Assembly: GCF_030551755.1 (NCBI RefSeq)
Contig: NZ_JAUPEC010000005.1
Coordinates: 124,001-188,000 of the forward strand
Source: Pseudocolwellia sp. AS88
GTDB taxonomy: Bacteria; Pseudomonadota; Gammaproteobacteria; Enterobacterales; Alteromonadaceae
DNA length: 64,000 nucleotides
Reading direction: 5' to 3'
Of this stretch, positions 44,767 to 53,723 are shown piece after piece. Positions within the stretch are counted from its first letter, which is position 1. Each line of letters starts with the position of its first letter. The notes beneath the pieces were generated by a model, which saw nothing but the letters and a program-made list of their open reading frames with translations, made no database searches and was not told the origin of the DNA. The position numbers were made by a program, and so were the translations under genes.

Positions 44767-46704
44767 TTGCAATTATTATCTAGTTTAAAACAAGTTTTTG
44801 GTTTTGATTCTTTCCGAGAAGGGCAAGAACAAACTGTAAGACAATTGATTGCAGGGCAATCCTCTCTTGCTATATTTCCCACGGGTTCAGGCAAGTCACT
44901 TTGTTATCAGTTAAGTGCATTACATTTACCTCATTTAACTTTGGTTGTATCGCCTTTGCTGGCGTTAATTAAAGATCAATTATCATTTTTAGCAAGTAAA
45001 GGCATACCTGCTGCTAGCATTGATTCATCGTTAAGTGCAGAGCAACACCAACAAGTTATTCAAGATGTAAAGGCCGGAAAGATAAAGATTTTAATGGTGT
45101 CGGTTGAGCGTTTTAAAAACGAACGTTTTAGGCAGTTTATTTCTTCGGTTGCTATTTCACAGTTAGTGGTAGACGAAGCTCATTGTATTTCTGAGTGGGG
45201 ACATAACTTTCGACCAGATTACTTGAAATTGCCGGCTTATAAAAATGAGCTGAATATCCCACAAGTGTTATTACTTACAGCGACAGCGACAGCTAAAGTA
45301 AAACGAGATATGGCAGCTAAATTTAATATTCAGCCAGATCATATAGTACAAACAGGTTTTTATCGCCCCAATTTAAACTTGTCTGTAGTACCCGTTGAAC
45401 AGCAAAATAAAAATGCTGAATTACTTAATACAATAAACCAACAAAGTGGTAGCGGTATTGTATATGTAACATTGCAACATACTGCAGAAATAGTGGCTCA
45501 GTTTTTACAGCAGCAAGGTGTTAATGCTCAGGCTTATCATGCGGGGTTTGCCGACGATAAAAAACAAGATATTCAGCAGCGCTTTATGAATGGCAATATT
45601 CCTGTAATGGTTGCCACTATCGCTTTTGGTATGGGGATTGATAAGTCAGATATTCGCTTTGTTGTACATTACGATTTACCTAAATCAATCGAGAATTACA
45701 GTCAAGAAATAGGCAGAGCAGGGCGGGACAAACAAGCGTCTAATTGTATTACGCTAGCAAATTTAGATAGTTTACATACCCTTGAAAACTTTGTTTATGG
45801 CGATACCCCAACATTAAATAGTATTGAATTACTACTCGAAAATATAAAAAAAGAAAGTCAGTTCAATCAGTGGGAAGTACAAATATCAGGATTGTCTAAC
45901 GAAACCAATATTCGTCAGTTACCTTTAAAAACTCTTTTGGTTCAACTCGAACTGATGGGATTATTAACGTCTAAACATGCTTACTTTGCTGAGTTTAAAT
46001 ATAAATTCTTAGCTGAAGAAAATGCTATTTTGGCTATGTTTGAAGGCGAACGAAAAACCTTCGTTCAAGCTATTTTCGGTAATACAAAGTTTAAGAAAAT
46101 TTGGGGTGAACCTGATTTTCTTTCTTTGCAGCAACAATATCAATGTGAGCGCTCTCGAGTAGTTACCGCTTTAGATTATCTCAATGAAAAGCAATTAATC
46201 GAACTACAAACAAAGCGCATGACCGAGGTTTACCAAGTTTCACTAGAACAACTCAACTCGGCTGATTTAGCCCAACAAATATTTAACTACTTTACTGATA
46301 AAGAACAAAGTGAGATTAATCGGATTGCGGCTTTAATTCGTTTCTTCGAGCTAGATCGATGTTTAAGCCGAAACCTGTCTTTATATTTTGATGACAAGAA
46401 CAGCCCTGAGCATTGCCAACACTGCTCAGTATGCTTAGGTCATATTGCTAAGTTAAGTTATTCGTCAGAAGCTATTTGGCCTGATGACGACGATATAAGC
46501 GCAGCTTGTAAGGGCTTAACTCAACATTTACAGTCAGCGGGTATTTCAGGACTACCTATTAGTATTTATTGTCAGTTTCTAGTGGGATTAACAGTGCCTA
46601 TGTTTACTAAACATAAAGTGAAGAAATTACAGGGCTTCGCCTTGTGTGAGGCATTAAAATACGGAGATGTGAAACGTAAAGTTCAAGCCTTGAATGTGAT
46701 TTAG
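44767..46704 (+). CDS. RecQ-family ATP-dependent DNA helicase, displaced zinc motif
   Basis: 645 residues from a TTG with AAGGA six bases upstream (MQLLSSLKQVFGFDSFREGQ). Helicase motifs: 0 FREGQEQTV, I FPTGSGKSLCYQ, II VVDEAHCISEWGHNFRPDY, III LLTATATAKV, VI YSQEIGRAGRDK. In canonical RecQ the zinc cysteines follow the helicase at about 380-404; here RCLSRNLSLYF and EHCQHCSVC (Cys532, 550, 553, 556) lie after a ~200-residue middle region that includes a winged-helix-like stretch. There is no clear HRDC domain. Probably a RecQ paralogue acting in repair or replication restart; a separate RecQ likely exists elsewhere. Confidence 0.85.
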   Translation: MQLLSSLKQVFGFDSFREGQEQTVRQLIAGQSSLAIFPTGSGKSLCYQLSALHLPHLTLVVSPLLALIKDQLSFLASKGIPAASIDSSLSAEQHQQVIQDVKAGKIKILMVSVERFKNERFRQFISSVAISQLVVDEAHCISEWGHNFRPDYLKLPAYKNELNIPQVLLLTATATAKVKRDMAAKFNIQPDHIVQTGFYRPNLNLSVVPVEQQNKNAELLNTINQQSGSGIVYVTLQHTAEIVAQFLQQQGVNAQAYHAGFADDKKQDIQQRFMNGNIPVMVATIAFGMGIDKSDIRFVVHYDLPKSIENYSQEIGRAGRDKQASNCITLANLDSLHTLENFVYGDTPTLNSIELLLENIKKESQFNQWEVQISGLSNETNIRQLPLKTLLVQLELMGLLTSKHAYFAEFKYKFLAEENAILAMFEGERKTFVQAIFGNTKFKKIWGEPDFLSLQQQYQCERSRVVTALDYLNEKQLIELQTKRMTEVYQVSLEQLNSADLAQQIFNYFTDKEQSEINRIAALIRFFELDRCLSRNLSLYFDDKNSPEHCQHCSVCLGHIAKLSYSSEAIWPDDDDISAACKGLTQHLQSAGISGLPISIYCQFLVGLTVPMFTKHKVKKLQGFALCEALKYGDVKRKVQALNVI

Positions 46705-46761
46705 CTCTGGAAGTTTAATATATATAAAATAATATGTTGCTAGCAAAGCAATAGATGAGAA

Positions 46762-46792
46762 AAAAGCCCTGTTATTAAATAACAGGGCTTTA
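46762..46792. terminator. Bidirectional terminator between recQ-like gene and slyD
   Basis: AAAGCCCTGTTAT, loop TAA, ATAACAGGGCTTT, with A-run and T-run on the two sides, between convergent genes. Confidence 0.85.
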
Positions 46793-46830
46793 TAAATTAA
46801 ATCTAGTTTTAGCTCGTTAGCAAAAACTGA

Positions 46831-47319
46831 TTAGTGAGAATGGCCACAACCGCCTTCACCATGAACATGTCCATGCTCAAGTTCATCTGCTGTAGCATCA
46901 CGTATTTCTAATACTTCAACGTCAAATTTTAAATCCATACCTGAAAGAGGGTGGTTACCATCAACAGTAATTGTATCTTCTGTCATATCTACAACGATAA
47001 CTGTTTGCTCACCTTCATCAGTTGTTGCTCTAAGTTGAGCACCAACAGCTAGATCTTCAATATCGGCAAACATTTCTTTAGGTACTGTTTGAACGTAGTC
47101 GTCAAAACGTTCGCCATAACCTTTTTCAGGAGGTACAGTTACTTCAAACTTATCACCTACTTCATGTCCATCTAATGCTTCTTCTAACCCAGGGATTAAA
47201 TAGCCTGTGCCAAAGATAATTGATAATGGTTCGTGATCGTAAGAGCTATCAATTAATGTATCGTCTGAAGTAGATACTGAATAATGGATAACGGCGACTT
47301 TGTTTGCAGTAATTTTCAT
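46831..47319 (-). CDS. slyD: FKBP-type peptidyl-prolyl isomerase, SlyD-like
   Basis: 162 residues. FKBP core: MKITANKVAVIHYSV, then LIDSSYDHEPLSIIFGTGYLIPGLEEAL and the inserted flap (about 70-130) typical of SlyD. The C-terminal tail HGHVHGEGGCGHSH is His/Cys-rich and metal-binding, shorter than in E. coli. SlyD is a chaperone and prolyl isomerase that supplies nickel to hydrogenase assembly. 16 bases after ygfZ, probably co-transcribed. Confidence 0.93.
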   Translation of the reverse strand: MKITANKVAVIHYSVSTSDDTLIDSSYDHEPLSIIFGTGYLIPGLEEALDGHEVGDKFEVTVPPEKGYGERFDDYVQTVPKEMFADIEDLAVGAQLRATTDEGEQTVIVVDMTEDTITVDGNHPLSGMDLKFDVEVLEIRDATADELEHGHVHGEGGCGHSH

Positions 47320-47335
47320 AATAATGTCTGAGTGA

Positions 47336-48337
47336 TCAGTCCTGAGTAGTTAAAGAATAAGGTAACGTTTGTAAATGTAATTCGCCATCGGCAGCGTCTT
47401 TGATACGAAGATTTGTATTTTCGTCTGTATCGCTTGCTAATACCGCTTGTAGATAATATTCGCCATTATCAGCAGTGTAGCTTGCTAATAAATCACCAGC
47501 TTTACGCCAGTTCTCACCAAGTTGTTTTTCTATAATGCTTTGGTCATCAATAAGTGAAGCCTTTTGACCTTTTAAACAGTATAAAGCACGTTTGTTTTTG
47601 CCTAAATACTGCATTCTTGCGACAGTTTCTTGGCCTAAATAACAGCCTTTGGTGAAGCTAATGGCATCAACTGCTTGCAAGTTTAGCATCTGTGGTACGT
47701 AATCTGAAATAGCAGAGTCACTTAAAGTTGGAAAGCCTTCAGTTATTTCTAATAGATCCCAAACTTTATAAGTATAGGTAGCTATATTAAGTTTACTTGC
47801 AAAATCACTAACCTTATCTTCATTATCAATAATTAAATAGCGAGGTGTTTTTCCGGCTATATAAACAATAGTCGTTGTACCATCAGTTTCAACAGGGGAT
47901 GATTCAGATGGTAAAGCTGATAAATGTTTTGTTAACATTGCTCCAGCTTCAGCACCACATACCGCTAAATAAGTTAAATCTTCAACTGCTTCAATCGTTA
48001 CTTTAGCAAATACACCAAACTTTTTAAGCTCAGCTAAAGAGGCTTGAACGGTAGTTTTTGGTTGTATTAGTAAGTTGGCAGAATCTCTTAGTATTAAACG
48101 GAACACTGAAAATACTTTACCTTTAGCATCGCAATGAGAGCCATTAAGTAAACTATGTTCGTTTACAGCATTTACATCACAAGTTACTTGCCCTTGTAGA
48201 TATTTATTTTGCTCTTCACCAGAAAGTGAAATAGCAGCTAGGTTATCAAGCTTAATAGCAAAAACGTTAGGTAGTTGCTCAAAGGTAGGTAAGGATTGAT
48301 CTAATGTTATTGTCATTTTATAAGGCATATTTTGCAT
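47336..48337 (-). CDS. ygfZ: Folate-binding iron-sulfur cluster protein YgfZ
   Basis: 333 residues. It is a GcvT-like protein with the diagnostic KGCYLGQETVARMQYLG (K-G-C-x-x-G-Q-E) at about 225-241. It uses folate in the repair or assembly of certain Fe-S enzymes such as MiaB. Two further Met residues (4 and 8) are possible starts. Divergent from sdhE (112 bases), as in many gammaproteobacteria. Confidence 0.94.
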   Translation of the reverse strand: MQNMPYKMTITLDQSLPTFEQLPNVFAIKLDNLAAISLSGEEQNKYLQGQVTCDVNAVNEHSLLNGSHCDAKGKVFSVFRLILRDSANLLIQPKTTVQASLAELKKFGVFAKVTIEAVEDLTYLAVCGAEAGAMLTKHLSALPSESSPVETDGTTTIVYIAGKTPRYLIIDNEDKVSDFASKLNIATYTYKVWDLLEITEGFPTLSDSAISDYVPQMLNLQAVDAISFTKGCYLGQETVARMQYLGKNKRALYCLKGQKASLIDDQSIIEKQLGENWRKAGDLLASYTADNGEYYLQAVLASDTDENTNLRIKDAADGELHLQTLPYSLTTQD

Positions 48338-48449
48338 AGAATATTAGTTTAATTAATGAGGTCATTTGAAAAAAATACAAGCTTATATTGCCGAAATTGT
48401 TAGAATAGCGACATATCGTTACTTTTACTTTTAATTTTACTGGTGCTGT

Positions 48450-48701
48450 ATGACCCTTATAGATAATAAACCGAGATTAAGATGGGCGTGTCGTCGAGGT
48501 ATGTTAGAACTTGATCTTTTATTCTTACCATTTGTAGACCAAGCTTATGATGATCTTTCTGAAGACGAAAAAGCTATTTTTGAACGTTTACTAGTTTGCC
48601 AAGATCCTGAGTTGTTTGCTTGGTTTATGGGACATGAACAATGTGAAGACAAAGAACTTAACTCAATGGTCCAACTTATACTCAAACGAATTAAGCTTTA
48701 A
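48450..48701 (+). CDS. sdhE: Succinate dehydrogenase flavinylation factor
   Basis: 83 residues. RLRWACRRGMLELDLLFLPF contains the R-G-M-x-E-L-D motif, required for FAD attachment to SdhA and FrdA. FERLLVCQDPELFAWFMG is the second conserved block. Cytoplasmic. Its 3' end overlaps the open frame of the next gene, as sdhE-ygfX do in enterobacteria. Confidence 0.95.
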   Translation: MTLIDNKPRLRWACRRGMLELDLLFLPFVDQAYDDLSEDEKAIFERLLVCQDPELFAWFMGHEQCEDKELNSMVQLILKRIKL

Positions 48702-49149
48702 GTTAAAAATATACTCGTCAATATTACCGCGAATTATTGTTATTGCTGTTATCTATTTATTAACAGTTACTGTGGCGAGTATATTAATATTTGAATTTAA
48801 CTCTTTTTTTGCGCAATTCCTTTTTGTAGCAGCAATTATGTTAATTATTGTTGTTATTAGTTTATATCGCTCTCAATTTTCTAAAAGACGAGAACAACCT
48901 TGTTATTTTCTTAAAGAGGTTACATTACTTCCAAAGGGGGTTGTTGAAATAGATGATAATCAGTATCAAATGCATCTTAATAGTCGAATTGGCTTACTAG
49001 GTTGTTGGTTATGCTTAGCGCAAAAAGATGGCAGTAAAGTAAAAATTAAAACACTCTTTATTTTTAGGTCGAGTGTTTCTCAGTATCATTATTCTCAATT
49101 ATGTAGAGTGATCAAAAGAAATACTTCTGACCACTCTATAACTCAGTAA
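48634..49149 (+). CDS. YgfX/CptA-like membrane protein
   Basis: Two adjacent TM segments (IIVIAVIYLLTVTVASILIF and FFAQFLFVAAIMLIIVVISL) followed by a soluble part, LLPKGVVEIDDNQYQMHLNSRIGLLGCWLCLAQ, fit YgfX, partner of SdhE. The start is unresolved: the ATG at 48634 gives 171 residues and lies inside sdhE without a usable ribosome site; TTG at 48616 is the alternative. E. coli YgfX is about 135 residues, which would put the start near the sdhE stop, but no start codon exists there in this frame. Proposed links are to cytoskeleton proteins and SdhE. Confidence 0.7.
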   Translation: MNNVKTKNLTQWSNLYSNELSFKLKIYSSILPRIIVIAVIYLLTVTVASILIFEFNSFFAQFLFVAAIMLIIVVISLYRSQFSKRREQPCYFLKEVTLLPKGVVEIDDNQYQMHLNSRIGLLGCWLCLAQKDGSKVKIKTLFIFRSSVSQYHYSQLCRVIKRNTSDHSITQ

Positions 49150-49157
49150 TGATTAAA

Positions 49158-50756
49158 TTAATGTTTGGTAGGTGTTAAAATTGTAGTTTTAATTTCACTA
49201 CTTAGTTCTGGATAATCTAAGGTGTAATGAAGTCCACGACTTTCTTTACGCTCCATCGCACTCTTAATAATTAACTCCGCAACCTGTACTAAATTACGTA
49301 ATTCTAATAAATTATTGCTCACTCTAAAGTTCTGATAGTATTCATCAATTTCACGTTGTAGTAACTCAACTCTATGTAGAGCACGCTCTAAACGTTTAGT
49401 TGTTCTAACAATACCAACATAATCCCACATAAATAAACGTAGCTCGTGCCAATTATGTTGTATGACTACTTCTTCGTCAGAATCCGTTACTCGGCTGTCA
49501 TCCCAAGCGGGGAGTGCTAAATATTTAACTTCTCGTTTTAAGGTTTTTTCTATGTCTTGAGCTGCGCCACGTGCAAACACTAAGCATTCAAGTAAAGAGT
49601 TACTCGCTAATCTATTGGCTCCATGCAATCCGGTGTATGCAACTTCACCAATAGCGTATAAATTTTCTAAGTCAGTTTTTCCTTGTTTATTTATCATGAC
49701 ACCACCACAAGTGTAATGAGCGGCAGGAACAATAGGGATAGGTTGTTTAGTTATATCTATACCAAGGGCTAATGTTTTTTTATAAATAGTAGGGAAATGT
49801 TGTTTAATAAAATCGTCTGGTCTGTGACTAATATCTAAATACATACAGTCAGCCCCTAAACGCTTCATCTCATAATCTATCGCTCGGGCAACAATGTCAC
49901 GTGGAGCTAATTCTGCACGTTCATCAAAGCTAGGCATAAAACGACTACCGTCTGGGCGTCTTAATAGTGCACCTTCGCCTCTTAGAGCTTCAGTTAATAA
50001 AAATGTGCCAGCTTCAGCGTGAAATAAACAAGTAGGATGGAATTGATTAAATTCCATATTTGCCACACGACAACCAGCTCGCCAAGCCATAGCAATACCA
50101 TCACCACTAGCAACATCTGGGTTAGAGGTATATTGGTACACCTTGCTTGCTCCACCCGTCGCTAAAATAATTTTCTGAGCAGAAATACTTTCAACCTTTT
50201 CAGTATTTCTGTTCCAAATATAAGCACCGATACACTCTTGCTTATTGTTGTTATCGGTTTTTGTAATTAAGTCGATAGCATTGTAGCGTTCAAATAAACG
50301 TATTCTATTATTGTTTTTAATTTGATCTACTAGTGTGGTTTGAATGGCTTTGCCAGTAGCATCTGTTGCGTGCAAAATTCTACGGTGGCTGTGACCACCT
50401 TCACGAGTTAAATGATATTTTACTTCGCTTCCGGTAGATTCTTCTTTGTCAAAGTTTACACCTTGGCCAATTAACCACTCCATGCATTCTTTCGCATTTT
50501 CCGCGGTATAACGAACAGCGTCTTCGTCGCATAAGCCAGCACCTGCGATTAGAGTATCTGCTACATGAGATTCAATATTATCATTCTCGTCAAATACTGC
50601 AGCAACTCCACCTTGCGCATAATAGGTGGAACCTTCATTCACTCGTGACTTACTGAGAACAACAACATCAGCATTTTTAGATAAATGTAATGCAAGTGAT
50701 AAGCCTGCTGCTCCACTTCCAATAATTAATACGTCACAGTTGTGTTGTTTGTTCAT
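49158..50756 (-). CDS. nadB: L-aspartate oxidase
   Basis: 532 residues. [18 protein letters not shown] is the FAD dinucleotide fold. [40 protein letters not shown] and [13 protein letters not shown] are the fumarate-reductase-family motifs. It oxidises L-aspartate to iminoaspartate, the first NAD synthesis step, with NadA. It sits divergent from rpoE, the standard gammaproteobacterial neighbourhood. Confidence 0.97.
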   Translation of the reverse strand: MNKQHNCDVLIIGSGAAGLSLALHLSKNADVVVLSKSRVNEGSTYYAQGGVAAVFDENDNIESHVADTLIAGAGLCDEDAVRYTAENAKECMEWLIGQGVNFDKEESTGSEVKYHLTREGGHSHRRILHATDATGKAIQTTLVDQIKNNNRIRLFERYNAIDLITKTDNNNKQECIGAYIWNRNTEKVESISAQKIILATGGASKVYQYTSNPDVASGDGIAMAWRAGCRVANMEFNQFHPTCLFHAEAGTFLLTEALRGEGALLRRPDGSRFMPSFDERAELAPRDIVARAIDYEMKRLGADCMYLDISHRPDDFIKQHFPTIYKKTLALGIDITKQPIPIVPAAHYTCGGVMINKQGKTDLENLYAIGEVAYTGLHGANRLASNSLLECLVFARGAAQDIEKTLKREVKYLALPAWDDSRVTDSDEEVVIQHNWHELRLFMWDYVGIVRTTKRLERALHRVELLQREIDEYYQNFRVSNNLLELRNLVQVAELIIKSAMERKESRGLHYTLDYPELSSEIKTTILTPTKH

Positions 50757-50880
50757 AAAATTCTAATATTGCTGTATTATATATACAAAGATATTAACTT
50801 TTATTCATTGTCTAGAACAGTAAAAATAAAGGCTTATAGCGCAATTCTTTAATTTATTGTTAATTTATTTATTTTTATTT

Positions 50881-50908
50881 CGAACTTTTTCATATTAGGG
50901 CAGTCCTA
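50881..50908 (+). promoter_or_regulatory. Predicted sigma-E promoter of rpoE
   Basis: GAACTT (50882-50887), a 16-base spacer and TCCTA (50904-50908), close to GGAACTT-N16-TCnnA. It lies about 65 bases ahead of rpoE, where the autoregulated promoter is expected. Confidence 0.6.
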
Positions 50909-50973
50909 ATTTATACGTTTGCCATGAGCCAGATGTTAAAGAAGTTAAGTATTATTTAGGAGATAGGGCTCGA

Positions 50974-51552
50974 ATGGGTGAACAAAACGTTGACCAACAG
51001 TTGGTTGTACGAGTACAAAGTGGTGATAAACATGCCTTTAATTTGCTGGTAACTAAATACCAACATAAAGTAGCAAGTTTAGTTTCACGCTATGTTAGAA
51101 ACCAAAGTGATGTGCCCGATATAGTACAAGAAGCTTTTATTAAAGCGTATCGAGCATTACCTAACTTTAGAGGCGATAGTGCCTTTTATACTTGGCTTTA
51201 TCGTATTGCTGTAAACTGTGCAAAAAACCATCTTGTAGCAACTGGACGTAAACCACCAAGTTCAGATGTTGAAATTGAAGATGCAGAGATTTATGATAGT
51301 GGAGATGCATTAAGAGAAAACGCGTCTCCTGAAAAATTACTATTAACAAACGAAATTAAGAAAGTAGTATTTAATACAATTGAGCAGTTACCTGAAGATT
51401 TACGCACAGCGATAAATTTAAGGGAGCTTGAAGGTTTAAGTTACGAAGAAATAGCCGTTATTATGGAATGTCCTGTTGGTACAGTTCGTTCAAGAATATT
51501 TAGAGCACGAGATGCTGTAGATAAAAAAATACGACCATTACTTCAGAGTTAA
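50974..51552 (+). CDS. rpoE: RNA polymerase sigma-E factor
   Basis: 192 residues. Region 2: FNLLVTKYQHKVASLVSRYV, DIVQEAFIKAYRALPNFRGDSAFYTWLYRIAVN. Region 4: LPEDLRTAINLRELEGLSYEEIAVIMECPVGTVRSRIFRAR. This is the extracytoplasmic-stress sigma factor. It heads rpoE-rseA-rseB-rseC and is preceded by a sigma-E-like promoter, implying positive autoregulation. Confidence 0.98.
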   Translation: MGEQNVDQQLVVRVQSGDKHAFNLLVTKYQHKVASLVSRYVRNQSDVPDIVQEAFIKAYRALPNFRGDSAFYTWLYRIAVNCAKNHLVATGRKPPSSDVEIEDAEIYDSGDALRENASPEKLLLTNEIKKVVFNTIEQLPEDLRTAINLRELEGLSYEEIAVIMECPVGTVRSRIFRARDAVDKKIRPLLQS

Positions 51553-51592
51553 GTAACTATTTTAGTTACAACGCTAATTTTAAGGTGTATGT

Positions 51593-52210
51593 ATGAGTGA
51601 AAGTAAGTTTGAGACAGTGTCATCTTTAGTTGATAATTATAGTCATGAAGATGAATCTTTTGATGAAATAATCAAAGATAGTGAATTGTCTGATACTTGG
51701 GGTCGTTATCAATTGATGGGTGACATCATGAGAGACGATGTTCCTGAAACATTACAGTTAGACCTTGCAGACAAAATTTCTGCGGCAATTGAAAATGAGC
51801 CAACTGTATTAGCTCCAAAAAATACAGCGAAAAAAGAAACTGGATTTAAAGCTCGTGTTGTGAGTTTTGTTAAGCCATTTGGGCAATTAGCTATTGCAGC
51901 TTCTGCTGCTGGTTTAATGGTGTTAGGTGTTCAACAAAATAATGTTGCTCAAACCGATGATGCCGCGCCAATTCAAAATATTCAAACAAGTGCATTTGTT
52001 GGTATAGCTGAACCTGTTAGCTTTAACTATCAACAGCCATCTCAAAAATCTCAAAAAGAAGCTTACATTGAACAACAACGTCGTTTACAAGCTTTACTTG
52101 TTGATCATAAACAACAAATTAAATTAACAGCTGTAACCGCAGCTAAAGATGAAGTTGCAACTGAGCTAGAAAACACTCCAAACAATAAGGTTGAAAACCT
52201 GCCTAAATGA
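51593..52210 (+). CDS. rseA: Anti-sigma-E factor RseA
   Basis: 205 residues. The cytoplasmic N-domain has FETVSSLVDNYSHEDESFDEIIKD and WGRYQLMGDIMRDD (sigma-binding). A short TM at about 98-116 (GQLAIAASAAGLMVLGVQ) precedes a Gln-rich periplasmic tail. DegS and RseP cleave it under outer-membrane stress. The TGA overlaps rseB's ATG by four bases (ATGA). Confidence 0.93.
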   Translation: MSESKFETVSSLVDNYSHEDESFDEIIKDSELSDTWGRYQLMGDIMRDDVPETLQLDLADKISAAIENEPTVLAPKNTAKKETGFKARVVSFVKPFGQLAIAASAAGLMVLGVQQNNVAQTDDAAPIQNIQTSAFVGIAEPVSFNYQQPSQKSQKEAYIEQQRRLQALLVDHKQQIKLTAVTAAKDEVATELENTPNNKVENLPK

Positions 52211-53169
52211 GAATATTAGCATGCGTACTATTGCTGAGTACTAGTTTTACAGCAATCGCCGCAGAGGTAGAGCAAGCATCAACTTGGCTTAGCTCTTTAT
52301 CTCAATCTTTAAAAACGCGTAATTTTAGTACCTCATTTGTGGTTATTAAAAACAACCACGCTGAACCTTATCATTGGTTTCATGGGGTTGATGAAGAAGG
52401 TAATGAGCTAGAAATTTTATCCTTACTTAATGGACCTCGAAGAGACGTATTAAGAAGAAATGAAATTGTAAGTTATATTGAACCTGAACTGCCTCCTTAT
52501 TCTGTTAAAACATACCAAATTAGTGGACCAATTCCAGCTATCCTTAGTGGTGATATCTCTACTTTACAAGAAAACTACGATTTTATTTCATTAGGAAAAA
52601 GTCGTGTATTAGGTCGTTCATCGCAAGTAATTCGTATTGTTTCTAAAGATCCTAATCGTTATGGCTATCGATTATGGATAGATCAAGAGTCAGGCATGCT
52701 TCTTAAAATGTCTTTAATTACTCATCAAGGTATCGTGCTAGAACAAGTACAGTTTACCCATTTAGAATTTTCTCAGGGTTTGCCTGAATCTTTAAAAATC
52801 TTAAAAACTTCTGAATTACCTGCTGTTGTTGAAGTTCCTGAAGCTGCACCTGAAAGTGAGTTACGTTGGAACATTAACTGGTTACCGAGCGGATTTGAAA
52901 AAATCAGAGCGAACCATCATCAATTAACCATTACTAAACAAGCAACAGAATTTATGCTTTTCTCTGATGGTTTAGTGGATATTTCGGTTTATATTAATAA
53001 AGCTCCCGTTAATAACCGAGAAGCTGAATTTGTAATGAATGGTGCAACAGGTGTTTTCAACCAGGTATCAAATGGTGTTGAAGTGAGTGTTGTAGGTAAA
53101 ATTCCATTAATTACAGCGCAAAGTATTGCTGATTCAGTTAGTTTTATACCGAATAAGAACATACCATAA
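52207..53169 (+). CDS. rseB: Sigma-E regulatory protein RseB
   Basis: 320 residues. A signal peptide (MRILACVLLLSTSFTAIAA) is followed by a LolA-like N-domain (about 25-215: WLSSLSQSLKTRNFSTSFVVIKN, YRLWIDQESGMLLK) and a smaller C-domain (about 220-318: LRWNINWLPSGFEKI, LFSDGLVDISVYI). It binds RseA in the periplasm and mislocalised LPS or lipoproteins. Coupled to rseA (ATGA) and rseC (TAATG). Confidence 0.95.
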   Translation: MRILACVLLLSTSFTAIAAEVEQASTWLSSLSQSLKTRNFSTSFVVIKNNHAEPYHWFHGVDEEGNELEILSLLNGPRRDVLRRNEIVSYIEPELPPYSVKTYQISGPIPAILSGDISTLQENYDFISLGKSRVLGRSSQVIRIVSKDPNRYGYRLWIDQESGMLLKMSLITHQGIVLEQVQFTHLEFSQGLPESLKILKTSELPAVVEVPEAAPESELRWNINWLPSGFEKIRANHHQLTITKQATEFMLFSDGLVDISVYINKAPVNNREAEFVMNGATGVFNQVSNGVEVSVVGKIPLITAQSIADSVSFIPNKNIP

Positions 53170-53636
53170 TGGAAGAGTTGGCAACGGTTGTTCATGTTGA
53201 TAACAATACCGTATCTATAATGAGTGAGGTTAAGTCTGCTTGCTCGGGTTGTCAGCAAGTTGATAACTGTGGAAGCGGACAAGTTGCCAAAGCTTTTCCT
53301 ACTAAAAAATTATCGTTAACCTTAGAAAGTGATTTACCTCTTAAAGTTGGGGATACTGTTGTGCTTGGACTTTCAGATGCTTGTTTACTGCAAAGTGCTT
53401 GGCAAGTATATTTATTTCCACTTATCGGTTTAATTTCTTTTGCTGGTGTAGGGCAGTATTTTATCAGTAATGGTATGCTACCTCATGAATTGTTTGGCGT
53501 GGTGTTATCAGCGTTAGGCGGTTATTTAGGTTATTCTTTAGCAAAAAACAAACAATCTTCTTCTAAAAATAAAGCCAGATTAACACCGAAAATTTTACGT
53601 ATTCTTACAGAAAGAATTACTGTAATTGAAAGTTAA
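53169..53636 (+). CDS. rseC: SoxR-reducing/sigma-E regulatory protein RseC
   Basis: 155 residues. CSGCQQVDNCGSG is the N-terminal Cys cluster of RseC/MucC proteins (C-x2-C-x5-C). Two TM segments follow (about 77-97 and 103-123), then a basic C-terminus. It has a minor influence on sigma-E and is part of the SoxR-reducing system in some bacteria. The ATG overlaps the rseB stop. Confidence 0.93.
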   Translation: MEELATVVHVDNNTVSIMSEVKSACSGCQQVDNCGSGQVAKAFPTKKLSLTLESDLPLKVGDTVVLGLSDACLLQSAWQVYLFPLIGLISFAGVGQYFISNGMLPHELFGVVLSALGGYLGYSLAKNKQSSSKNKARLTPKILRILTERITVIES

Positions 53637-53723
53637 TTGAGTATAAAGATAGCCCCCGTACGCTAAATTCGTTAAAATCCCGCTATTGTTAATTTTATAA
53701 TTGTTGTACTTGAACCTCCATCT

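Noticed and set aside
44767-46704. Anti-phage defence island around the RecQ-like helicase
   Set aside because: Neighbours are a GST-like gene and slyD, with no nuclease, methylase or other defence partner.
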